47,335 bases of DNA from Paenibacillus sp. Marseille-Q4541 (GTDB lineage Bacteria; Bacillota; Bacilli; Paenibacillales; Paenibacillaceae), in the NCBI RefSeq assembly GCF_018310695.1, contig NZ_JAGXCY010000034.1, positions 1 through 47,335 of the forward strand, written 5' to 3'. The position numbers and the translations under genes were made by a program. Shown here one piece after another: positions 40,021-47,335 of this stretch (within the stretch, counting starts at the first letter, position 1; each line of letters opens with the position of its first letter). The notes under the pieces were generated by a model, which did not search any database, was not told the origin of the DNA, and was given only the letters and a program-made list of their open reading frames with translations.

Positions 40021-41271
40021 ATGGCTTTTCCTCAAGAGGTGTACCAATTTCAGCTCCGAACAGAAATTTTGGCTTCAGATGTCCCATACGTTCAGAGGTT
40101 TCAAGAGTTAAAACTAAAAGCAAATCGCACTCCTGAAGAGGAAACTGAAATGTCTAATCTTATGGCTCGATTGAGATCTAAATTTATTAGTTCAGATGAT
40201 TGGAATCAATTCCAGAATGCATTAGTGGAGATGCAACTATTTCTCAAAAATAATGTTGAGGGTTACATAGATGGTATGGTCGTCCAAGTTGATGTGGCTA
40301 GAGATAATGCGTTGATTGCTATTGATCAAAAGAAGAACGCAATCATCGTTTATTTGGATAGCTTAGAGGCGGGCAAATTGCGTAATGACATTGGAGTTAT
40401 GGCTGAACTTAATACAAACGCTAAAAATTCACTTGTTGCCGCTGTTAATGAAGTTAATTCTAAAGCTCCTACGGATGCTTCAACTACTCAAAAAGGTATT
40501 GTTCAACTCGCCTCTACTTCTAGCACAAGTGAAGTATTAGCTGCTACGCCTAAACTTGTGAAAGATGTATCGGATGCATTGACTACACATAGCAACATAA
40601 CTACAACATCCGTACATGGTTCAACTAGTGCTGCTACCGCAAATAGAATCATACAAAGAGATGCAAGTGGCAGAGCTAAGGTAGCGGCTCCATCAGCAGT
40701 TGACGATATTGCACGATTAGATACTGTAACTGGTCAAGTTGGTACGTTATCCAGTCTACAAACAACAGCTAAAACTAATGTGGTTAGTGCTATTAATGAG
40801 GTTTTTCAATCTGGCGTTAATGCGAAACAAGGCATGGTGGATGCCATTAACGCCAAGGGTGGAAGTGCATCCATTAATGATACATGGGATTCATTGTTTG
40901 CGAAGGTACGTGCCATCAGCACAACGATGAAATACACCAAGATCATGAATATAAACCAAGATGCAGCGGCAAGTAATGCGAATGTGTACACGACTCCTGC
41001 ATTAGGTTTTACTCCAAAGTTAATAGAAGTGAATATGAGTTTTAATACTTACTTTGGAAGTACGTTCACTGCAGTGAATTGTATTCTAACTGCCGACAAA
41101 TTATCAGGAGTGGTTGAGTATAGGAGAGGCAGTTCAGGCGCTGCTTACGGATATTTCAGTAATGTGACCTTTAATGCTAACACCGTAACTTTTGGGGTAC
41201 TTGCTGTAAACACTGACCTTAGTGGAACGCATGCGACTACTATACGAAGCGTTTGCGTTTATGGAGATTAA
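40021..41271 (+). CDS. Tail fibre protein
   Basis: The 416-residue product has a helical N-terminal attachment part (residues 1-120). The fibre motif STTQKGIVQLAS and a PKLVKDVSDALTTH segment follow, with two copies of LQTTAKTNVVSAINEV/LNTNAKNSLVAAVNEV type repeats. Residues 270-310 carry AKQGMVDAINAKGGSAS. The C-terminus is a beta-rich collar or tip (FTPKLIEVNMSF, TIRSVCVYGD). It probably trimerises and binds cell-wall glycans. It starts two bases after the previous stop. Confidence 0.8.
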   Translation: MAFPQEVYQFQLRTEILASDVPYVQRFQELKLKANRTPEEETEMSNLMARLRSKFISSDDWNQFQNALVEMQLFLKNNVEGYIDGMVVQVDVARDNALIAIDQKKNAIIVYLDSLEAGKLRNDIGVMAELNTNAKNSLVAAVNEVNSKAPTDASTTQKGIVQLASTSSTSEVLAATPKLVKDVSDALTTHSNITTTSVHGSTSAATANRIIQRDASGRAKVAAPSAVDDIARLDTVTGQVGTLSSLQTTAKTNVVSAINEVFQSGVNAKQGMVDAINAKGGSASINDTWDSLFAKVRAISTTMKYTKIMNINQDAAASNANVYTTPALGFTPKLIEVNMSFNTYFGSTFTAVNCILTADKLSGVVEYRRGSSGAAYGYFSNVTFNANTVTFGVLAVNTDLSGTHATTIRSVCVYGD

Positions 41272-41286
41272 AAAAGGAGGATTAAT

Positions 41287-41787
41287 ATGTTACAGAGGTT
41301 TGTTGTTTATAAACCTTATGCAGAAAATGTAGGAACAGTTGTGTCAATCCTTTCTGGAAATATACCCGACGACTCTTCTAATGGAGTATATACTTCTTCT
41401 CAAGATCCTGAGATTAAAAATTACCCAAATCTTTCAGCTGTTTTAAGAATTGAGTTGGATTCTAAAGAACTTTTTTATGATTACGAATCTAGTACCACTA
41501 TTGAAATGCGTGTTGTTAACTTAGCTTCAAATTTAAATGATCTAGAACTTCAAAAAGAAGAATTAGCTAATCAAGTTTCATCTCTAAATACAGACATAAC
41601 AGATACTCAAGTAGCTGTGACAGAATCATATGAAACTACACTTGAAGTTGAAAAAGACAACACTAAAACACAACTAGCACTAACCGAAGTATACGAAGAT
41701 TTACAAAAAACAAAGGCTGCTCTCTCAACTGTTAATTTAGCAATCCAAACCTTACAAACAGAAATTGCAAAACTTAAAGGAGAATAG
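41287..41787 (+). CDS. Tail-associated coiled-coil protein
   Basis: The 166-residue product starts with a small beta domain (MLQRFVVYKPYAENVG). From residue 80 it forms a long coiled coil (LNDLELQKEELANQVSSLN). AAAGGAGG precedes the ATG. It is placed among tail fibres and is likely a fibre extension or connector. Confidence 0.7.
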   Translation: MLQRFVVYKPYAENVGTVVSILSGNIPDDSSNGVYTSSQDPEIKNYPNLSAVLRIELDSKELFYDYESSTTIEMRVVNLASNLNDLELQKEELANQVSSLNTDITDTQVAVTESYETTLEVEKDNTKTQLALTEVYEDLQKTKAALSTVNLAIQTLQTEIAKLKGE

Positions 41788-41793
41788 TTCATC

Positions 41794-41898
41794 ATGAATC
41801 AGATTTATGCATCTCTCATCATCAAAGGAGAAAAACAGATTGAAGATGTTCCAACGAGAAACAAAAAAGAAGTTCAAGCTATTCTCGATAATAAATAA
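41794..41898 (+). CDS. 34-residue CD1375-like phage protein
   Basis: The frame begins at ATG 41794, 7 nt after the upstream stop, with AAAGGAG about 12 nt before it. The product starts MNQIYASLIIKGEKQIEDVP. It aligns residue by residue with the start of the next small protein (YATLIVKGVKTIQQVP), so the two are paralogues. Short proteins of this pattern, often named CD1375 family, lie next to tail fibre or lysis genes of Firmicute phages. Function is unknown. Confidence 0.65.
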   Translation: MNQIYASLIIKGEKQIEDVPTRNKKEVQAILDNK

Positions 41899-41956
41899 TT
41901 ACCTCTCTAAATTATCTACTAATATCGGACTTTTACTTATTGGAGGAGGTGATGAA

Positions 41957-42112
41957 ATGGTAGTCGTATATGCAACTCTTATTGTAAAAGGTGTTAAAAC
42001 TATTCAACAAGTTCCAACTAAACTTCAGGCAGATGTAAGAAATCACCTTAACTCGCTTGACCTTGATGAGAATGGTAATCCCCTCTCTCCTATCGCAACA
42101 TCAGCAGCATAA
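41957..42112 (+). CDS. 51-residue CD1375-like phage protein
   Basis: ATG 41957 is chosen because GGAGGAGGTG lies 5 nt upstream; the open frame extends 50 codons further 5' but without a ribosome binding site. The product (MVVVYATLIVKGVKTIQQVP, ending LSPIATSAA) is a longer paralogue of the 34-residue protein just upstream. The strong ribosome binding site suggests high expression. Function is unknown. Confidence 0.72.
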   Translation: MVVVYATLIVKGVKTIQQVPTKLQADVRNHLNSLDLDENGNPLSPIATSAA

Positions 42113-42132
42113 TACATAAAAATAGCAGGAAT

Positions 42133-42192
42133 ATGAAATAGGCATTTCATGAAGTAAAAAGGCTCAGAAAACCCACTAGTAGCAAGGGTTTT
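42133..42192 (+). other. Two stem-loops in the gap before the fibre-like gene
   Basis: ATGAAAT/ATTTCAT (42133-42150) and AAAACCC/GGGTTTT (42168-42192) form consecutive hairpins. Neither is followed by a U-run on the plus strand. A processing or stability element is possible. Confidence 0.4.
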
Positions 42193-42244
42193 GGATGGGT
42201 CTATTTGTGTTTTCAGTAGTAAATCAATTAATGGAGGAATTTAC

Positions 42245-42688
42245 TTGGCAAATGAAATCAAAGTATACACTGGTGTAAAAATTGCTGGTGTTGAAACAAC
42301 ATCAGATGGTCGAATGAAAGTGGATATTGGTGGAGCAAATATTAATGCAACGCTTGGCGATATTAAATCTGCCATAAAAGCACACACATTTCATAACTCT
42401 GAAACTAAGATTGCTGAAGGCAACTTATTTACTGTGGAATCATATAAGAGTATGACTATAGAGATATATGGAACCGCAACGTCTGCCACAGTAAATTTTA
42501 AAGCTGTGAGTGCAAGTGGTGTATCCAGACCTATTTCCGGCATAAGAATATCCGATCTCTCTCTGGGTACCAGTGGTTCTATAAATGAAATATGGCAAAT
42601 TGACATTACAGGATTAGAATCAATAGCCGTGGAGATAGTATCGCTTTCTGGAGGCAGCTTAACGGCAAAAGGAAAGGCGGTAGCTTAA
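42245..42688 (+). CDS. Tail fibre-associated beta-rich protein
   Basis: The TTG start at 42245 has GGAGG about 8 nt upstream. The 147-residue product has a short N-terminal motif (ANEIKVYTGVKIAGVETTSD), then a beta sandwich (MTIEIYGTATSATVNFKAVS). Its last base overlaps the start of the SGNH hydrolase. It could be an adaptor joining that enzyme to the tail. Confidence 0.68.
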   Translation: MANEIKVYTGVKIAGVETTSDGRMKVDIGGANINATLGDIKSAIKAHTFHNSETKIAEGNLFTVESYKSMTIEIYGTATSATVNFKAVSASGVSRPISGIRISDLSLGTSGSINEIWQIDITGLESIAVEIVSLSGGSLTAKGKAVA

Positions 42689-44637
42689 TGGATGTATTGG
42701 GTGCTTCTGCTCTAAACAAAGTTAACTCATTGAACACTATGTTGAATAGTAAAAACTTTCTGTTTGATTCTACAAAAAGTAAAGATCTATCATTATATTT
42801 TGGACCCGGCAAGCTTCGATTAGCTGATGGAACTTTCTTGAAATACGGAGGTGGAGCAGTTAATGTTCCTCCAAGTACTCCTTGTGAAATTATGTTGGAT
42901 TTGTATGATAATAAATTACATGCTTTACCAAGGGCTATTCATCGTGGGGCAATACATATTGCATCAGTCCAAACAAATGCATCTTCCTTTACTAGTGTAG
43001 AACAACCTGATGTATTTCTGATACCTACTAGTCGCATTGAGAAAACTAAAAGAAAAATAAAAAGAAAAGGACAGGTTGTTAGAGTTGAATTACTGGGAGA
43101 CTCTTTGACTCAAGGAGCAGGAGACACTCCATACTGGAGATCAATAATTTTTGATTCTACTAATTCTGCGCTCGGATATAGTCTCTCTAGACTTACCGAT
43201 ATTACAATTGACAATTATGCTGTTGGTAGCCAGACATCTAGGTATGGGTTTGCTGTTACTGGTCGCAAGGTTTACACTTCTAATGCTCAGTATGATAACA
43301 CATCGGTGACACTTGGAGAATACATAAATAATGTGTATATTAATCCACCAAAACCAGCTGCTTCATCTCCTGTCGCTTCTACTCAATACGATCTTGCTAT
43401 TGTTTCTTTTGGTGCAAACGGAGGAACAAACTACCTTTCCTATTTAGAAAATATAATAAAAGAGCTCCGCACAAACGATGTGGAAGTTATTCTTACATCA
43501 TCAAATTTTAGTAGAGATGATAGTAATTTTCTATATGATGATACTAAATTAATGAGAGATATGGCGGATGTTTGGGGTTGCGAGTTTGCAGACACATGGG
43601 CTTATGTTAGAGAAGCTCAATGGAATGGAGATAATGTTCATGCTGATAGCATTCACATGTCTACTAAAGGTCATATTGCTTGGGCTAAGGCTATTAGGTC
43701 AACACTAAACGATATTTATCAAGAGCCTGAACTTACTAATCCACATACTCAAACACGTATTATGCCAGTATCTGATTCTGGATTATATTCAAAATTCCCT
43801 AATGCTTGTGAAATCGTATTTGATCCTTTTGCTAAAACTGGTACAACTGAAGGTGGAACATCCACCGTTGCTTCGTTTAATCCAGCGCTACTTTTTGGTG
43901 GTAAATTGACTACTAACTATTTACAGACGGTTAGCCAAGGTCAAAATGTTCAATATGGGCACGCTCATGCGCATGCGGTAGATATCATTTATGAATATTC
44001 TTCTGCCTTCACAGCAAATGTAACTCGTAATGGAGACGCTATCGCTGTAAAAACTATATCTCACTCCACTATACACCCCACAAGGATTGGTTTAATCGAA
44101 GTTGCCGATCTTGGAGTGTGGGGTGACGCATCCAATGGCAAGCCAGGATATAGAAATGCTGGAATTAAGATAAATTGTACCTCTGGAACCATGAAGATTG
44201 TCGGGGTAGTTTTTCACACCTGGAAAAATAGAGAACTTCGTTTCGATGAAATTAAATACACTGGAACTTGGTTAGAAGAACCTTGGATGTGGAATGTACC
44301 ATACACAAAATATACAGACACTAATGGAGACTCTTTTGATTTTGAATTTCTGGGAACTGGTGCTCAATTGTTGTTTTCAAATAAAAGTGCTAGCGGCAAA
44401 GTAGATGTTTATCTTGATGGTGTAAAAGTAATTACCGGCAAGGATTTATATAGTGCAAATAACAATGTGGCTTCTGTAGATCTATTCCCATATTCATCAA
44501 TTAATCGATTTGATATTGGTTATGGTAAACATTATGTCAAAGTTGTTTTTAATGGTCTAAATACTTCTGCCACCGAATCTCTTGAAACAAACAGAAGGAT
44601 ACAGTTTCTTGGCGGGTATATTTTCGACTCAAGATAA
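42688..44637 (+). CDS. Tail-associated SGNH (GDSL) hydrolase
   Basis: The 649-residue protein carries the SGNH blocks: S139 in ELLGDSLTQG, N244 in SFGANGG, and D320-x-x-H323 in HADSIHMS. These form a serine esterase site, usually removing acetyl groups from polysaccharide. The C-terminal half (residues 350-649) has two beta-sandwich regions, likely binding domains (DFEFLGTGAQLLFSNKSASG). As a tail protein it would modify the host surface glycan during adsorption. It is coupled to the upstream gene by a one-base overlap. Confidence 0.85.
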   Translation: MDVLGASALNKVNSLNTMLNSKNFLFDSTKSKDLSLYFGPGKLRLADGTFLKYGGGAVNVPPSTPCEIMLDLYDNKLHALPRAIHRGAIHIASVQTNASSFTSVEQPDVFLIPTSRIEKTKRKIKRKGQVVRVELLGDSLTQGAGDTPYWRSIIFDSTNSALGYSLSRLTDITIDNYAVGSQTSRYGFAVTGRKVYTSNAQYDNTSVTLGEYINNVYINPPKPAASSPVASTQYDLAIVSFGANGGTNYLSYLENIIKELRTNDVEVILTSSNFSRDDSNFLYDDTKLMRDMADVWGCEFADTWAYVREAQWNGDNVHADSIHMSTKGHIAWAKAIRSTLNDIYQEPELTNPHTQTRIMPVSDSGLYSKFPNACEIVFDPFAKTGTTEGGTSTVASFNPALLFGGKLTTNYLQTVSQGQNVQYGHAHAHAVDIIYEYSSAFTANVTRNGDAIAVKTISHSTIHPTRIGLIEVADLGVWGDASNGKPGYRNAGIKINCTSGTMKIVGVVFHTWKNRELRFDEIKYTGTWLEEPWMWNVPYTKYTDTNGDSFDFEFLGTGAQLLFSNKSASGKVDVYLDGVKVITGKDLYSANNNVASVDLFPYSSINRFDIGYGKHYVKVVFNGLNTSATESLETNRRIQFLGGYIFDSR

Positions 44638-44667
44638 GTATTCTTTTTTATGGAGGGTGCTTAATAG

Positions 44668-46209
44668 GTGAGTTTTTATAAAAATCTAGCTTTATCTACA
44701 CTAAAAAAAATCAATGATTTTAATTTAAATTTCAAGAATTCTATAAACGAACGTTCGGTTAGTGTTTCAGAATTTAAAAACAAGCAAAATGTTTACGATC
44801 CAGACGATGACACCAAAGCATTGCAGTCAGCTATTGATAAGGTAAAATCAGATGGTGGAGGAGTAGTCTTAATACCAAATAGGACATTGTACATAAATTC
44901 TCCCATATTAATTGATTCAAAAAACACCTCATTAAAAGGCGTGGGACATGGCTCGAAGTTAAAGGCTGTTGTCTCCATGCCGTACGTTCTCAAATATGTT
45001 GGAATTAATAAGTTCGGCAATCGAGGTGGAACTGTAAAGGATTTGCTTATTGATTGTGATAATTTAACTACAAACGGCCTAATAATCGGCTCTGATAAGG
45101 GGACAGTTGTTGGAAATAAATTTACCCACATTAGAATTGAAAGATCTATTGAGTACGGTATGGTATGGGATGCTTGCCAAAACAATTACTTCAACTTAAT
45201 TGACATTGAGTATTGTGGTGGGTCGTTAGCTATGCTCAATGGGGCTGGTAATAATGTTGTAATGAAAAGTGAGTTTGCCTCAGCTAGTCGAACTCACCAT
45301 ATCTACGGAGGAACATCGCAAGCTTTAGGCGGGTATGGTAACAATGATTTTAATAATGTACCACAAGCTAATAAATTTTATGGATGTGTGTTCGAAAGAG
45401 GAACTTGTTTAAGCGCAGTTAGACTTGATGGTGGCAAACAAAATGAATTCAACGATTGTGAATTTTCAACTACTGACATGTCTATCGCCGCTGTTGAAAT
45501 AAATGATTCTCAGTTAAATTACTTCAATAATTGTAGATTCTCAGGCGAAAAAACAACTTTGCCCGCTATAATTAATAAGGGGTATCAGACGCACATTACA
45601 CAATGTTATTTTGAAAATTATGATGAAACAGAGATATACGTGGGTAATAGAACTATCTTTCTAAACAATAGTTCTAATAAAACATCTAAGTATCCAATTG
45701 TTGTGAATTTAACTGGTGATGCCGCATCAAATATTATTATGTGTTCAGCACCTATTTATGTAGGCTCCAATTACAATGTCACAGATTCGAAGATATCTGA
45801 ATTTTATTTCGATGATCAAAATCGAATATATTTTCAAGGGAAAACAAAATTACAGCAAATACTGACAGGTAAGAATTTTACTTATAAAACTATATCCCCT
45901 ACTGGAACATCACATAATTGTACATCTGTTCTGAATCAAGGAAGTTGGTTAATTAATGTAACGTTTATGACATCAGATTCTAATAATACATTGTCTTCTA
46001 CGCTGATATCCAGATTTAAAACGGCAACGTTAAGTGAAAACACACTTGCTAGCATATTAAAAATTCAGAGTGATGTAACTACAGGAACAATGATTTCAAA
46101 CTTGCATGCAACATTAGACACTAACGGAGATCTCAATATTTCTTGCTCCACCACATCGTCTGTCGAATTAATTATTTACATTAATGCTGTATGTCAAAAT
46201 GAATATTAA
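44668..46209 (+). CDS. Beta-helix tail spike (pectate lyase-like)
   Basis: The GTG start at 44668 has GGAGGG upstream. Residues 40-100 show the entry to a right-handed beta-helix (DDTKALQSAIDKVKSDGGGV, LYINSPILIDSKNTSLKGVG). Repeated short strands then run to residue 350. A beta-rich C-terminal tip follows. Such spikes bind and often cleave capsule, teichoic acid or exopolysaccharide. The catalytic residues cannot be picked out from sequence alone. It is the last rightward gene before a bidirectional terminator. Confidence 0.8.
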   Translation: MSFYKNLALSTLKKINDFNLNFKNSINERSVSVSEFKNKQNVYDPDDDTKALQSAIDKVKSDGGGVVLIPNRTLYINSPILIDSKNTSLKGVGHGSKLKAVVSMPYVLKYVGINKFGNRGGTVKDLLIDCDNLTTNGLIIGSDKGTVVGNKFTHIRIERSIEYGMVWDACQNNYFNLIDIEYCGGSLAMLNGAGNNVVMKSEFASASRTHHIYGGTSQALGGYGNNDFNNVPQANKFYGCVFERGTCLSAVRLDGGKQNEFNDCEFSTTDMSIAAVEINDSQLNYFNNCRFSGEKTTLPAIINKGYQTHITQCYFENYDETEIYVGNRTIFLNNSSNKTSKYPIVVNLTGDAASNIIMCSAPIYVGSNYNVTDSKISEFYFDDQNRIYFQGKTKLQQILTGKNFTYKTISPTGTSHNCTSVLNQGSWLINVTFMTSDSNNTLSSTLISRFKTATLSENTLASILKIQSDVTTGTMISNLHATLDTNGDLNISCSTTSSVELIIYINAVCQNEY

Positions 46210-46216
46210 AAATAAA

Positions 46217-46243
46217 AAGGGAGCAATTAGCTCCCTTATCTTT
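46217..46243. terminator. Bidirectional terminator between tail spike and Wzy-like gene
   Basis: AAGGGAGC pairs with GCTCCCTT around a 5-nt loop; A-rich sequence precedes and ATCTTTTT follows. It ends both convergent transcripts. Confidence 0.88.
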
Positions 46244-46250
46244 TTGGTAA

Positions 46251-47335
46251 TCACCTGATAAATATTCTTCTAGTTCTCACGTCTTTTGCTGCAATCTCTT
46301 CCCTTTTTTTAGGTTTAAACTTCACAAATACAAAGGAAAAGAATATAAATGAAGCTAAATATGAAATACCATTCATTAGGTCGCCTCTCATCAAAAACGG
46401 TTGGTAAGCCGCAAAGAAGGGTACTAGGATTCTAAAAAAGGTAACTGTATTATCTGAAATACTTTCCATAAATTTTCTCTGTAAATAGCTAGTCATCAGC
46501 CCATATAGGAAAAATCCTACTATTATTCCTATAACGCCCATATTTAAGTATGCTTCAGCCCAAAGAGGTTCTGATAGATTTGTAAAGCGATAGCCCAATC
46601 CCTCCCCTACTAGTTGAGCTGAACTCAGTGGTTTGTCTGGCCATATAGACCTAGGAACAAAAAAGAAAATTGCCCCTAAAAATTGCATTCCATAAGTAAG
46701 TCCATATGTGTCGACAAATTTAATAGTATTCATCAACATCTGAAAAGCGTCATAATCTCCATTTTGAGTAATTTGGGTTGCTATACTTTCAATTTCTATG
46801 CCATTAAACTCAGTCGTAACTCTAAATATGTCTGAGTATGGAAAAATGATTAGTAGCAAAGTTATTATTGTTATAGTCCAAAAACTGAATGAATTATTTT
46901 TCCATTTTAAAATTATAAATCCTAAGGATAAAATCACCGATCCAAACCAGTATCGGGAGTTTGAAAGTGGATTACTTATAATTAGATTAATAACAATCAG
47001 TACAATACCCAACAATAATAATTTTTTACCACCATTTTTAATCTGAGTTATACACAGAACAAGTATTACAAATAGAGGTACCTTTTGCAGGTTACCGAAG
47101 ATCAAGAGATTTGTTTTAGAATAAGTGTCATTAAATACTTGGTTAATTTCAGTTCTAGAGGAAAATAACGAAGATAGTCCACCAATTCTATTTATGAGGA
47201 ATAATGATATCATCAAGAAAACTATTGATAGAAGTATAATCCACGGTTTCGGGATATCTAATTTTGTAGAATTCGTTTCTAAAGTCTTTGTGCTAGTTTT
47301 TTGTTGGTGTTTCTTTCTATCGCCTACTATAATTC
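46251..47335 (-). CDS. Wzy/O-antigen polymerase-like membrane protein (N-terminus beyond window)
   Basis: The frame stays open to the window edge, so the start lies outside; the TTG at 47216 should not be taken as the start. About 361 residues are visible, with eight or more hydrophobic segments (IPLFVILVLCITQI-like and SFWTITIITLLLIIFPYS). The loop RSIWPDKPLSSAQLVGEGLG and the segment WAEAYLNMGVIGIIVGFFL are typical of oligosaccharide repeat-unit polymerases. Such enzymes join sugar repeats outside the membrane. The gene opposes the tail spike gene and could be a lysogenic-conversion gene that changes the phage receptor. Confidence 0.8.
   Translation of the reverse strand, partial: IIVGDRKKHQQKTSTKTLETNSTKLDIPKPWIILLSIVFLMISLFLINRIGGLSSLFSSRTEINQVFNDTYSKTNLLIFGNLQKVPLFVILVLCITQIKNGGKKLLLLGIVLIVINLIISNPLSNSRYWFGSVILSLGFIILKWKNNSFSFWTITIITLLLIIFPYSDIFRVTTEFNGIEIESIATQITQNGDYDAFQMLMNTIKFVDTYGLTYGMQFLGAIFFFVPRSIWPDKPLSSAQLVGEGLGYRFTNLSEPLWAEAYLNMGVIGIIVGFFLYGLMTSYLQRKFMESISDNTVTFFRILVPFFAAYQPFLMRGDLMNGISYLASFIFFSFVFVKFKPKKREEIAAKDVRTRRIFIR

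Noticed and set aside
1..47335. CRISPR array, tRNA or rRNA genes, insertion sequences, attachment sites
   Set aside because: None seen. The only regular repeats are the five 29-bp units, whose spacers are irregular and too long or short for CRISPR.

Overview
The window looks like part of a temperate siphophage or prophage of the SPbeta kind in a low-GC Gram-positive host. Paenibacillus is my best guess. The pointers to SPbeta are a single-chain RNA polymerase with a DxDGD motif (YonO-like), an HU gene directly after it, the late gene order (PhoH-like ATPase, phosphoesterase, terminase, portal, protease/scaffold, capsid, tail), a tyrosine-recombinase-like gene inside the tail genes (compare YomM), and a tape measure protein carrying a lytic transglycosylase (compare YomI/CwlP). 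The pointer to Paenibacillus is a secreted protein with a stalk-type (copper amine oxidase N-terminal-like) domain. No attachment site, tRNA or lysis cassette is visible, so both prophage ends probably lie outside the window.

Positions 1-5720 are transcribed leftward. They hold a partial winged-helix protein, a DUF5659-like protein, a five-copy 29-bp iteron-like array (1017-1338), two very small membrane peptides with strong ribosome binding sites, a coiled-coil membrane protein, a roughly 800-bp non-coding stretch, a secreted stalk-domain protein and a tyrosine recombinase with a full catalytic set. From 5799 a promoter fires rightward into a small acidic protein and the YonO-like polymerase.

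Positions 8997-23895 are the head and early tail block: HU, PhoH-like ATPase, phosphoesterase, a zinc-finger protein in the small-terminase position, terminase, portal, protease with a nested scaffold start, decoration protein candidate, major capsid candidate, connectors and tail tube candidate. Positions 24026-46209 are the tail block: chaperone candidate, minor tail protein, a P-loop-like mini-protein, a second tyrosine recombinase, an opposite-strand membrane moron, tape measure, distal tail, baseplate, fibres, an SGNH hydrolase and a beta-helix spike. A convergent Wzy-like membrane gene runs off the right edge.

The most striking element is the tape measure gene (27272-36611). It is split into five exons by four group I introns. 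Reading the frames together with P1, P10, P3 and P7 pairings places introns at 28714-28987, 29067-30491, 30567-30845 and 31041-31370. Removing them gives a continuous 2343-residue protein. Three introns are 274-330 nt and have no reading frame; the fourth carries a homing endonuclease with five zinc-finger-like modules and a Vsr-like nuclease domain. All four sit within about 350 nt of mature coding sequence, and exons 2 and 3 are only 79 and 75 nt long. Several intrinsic terminators also lie inside the late region, so late transcription must either read through them or restart repeatedly.
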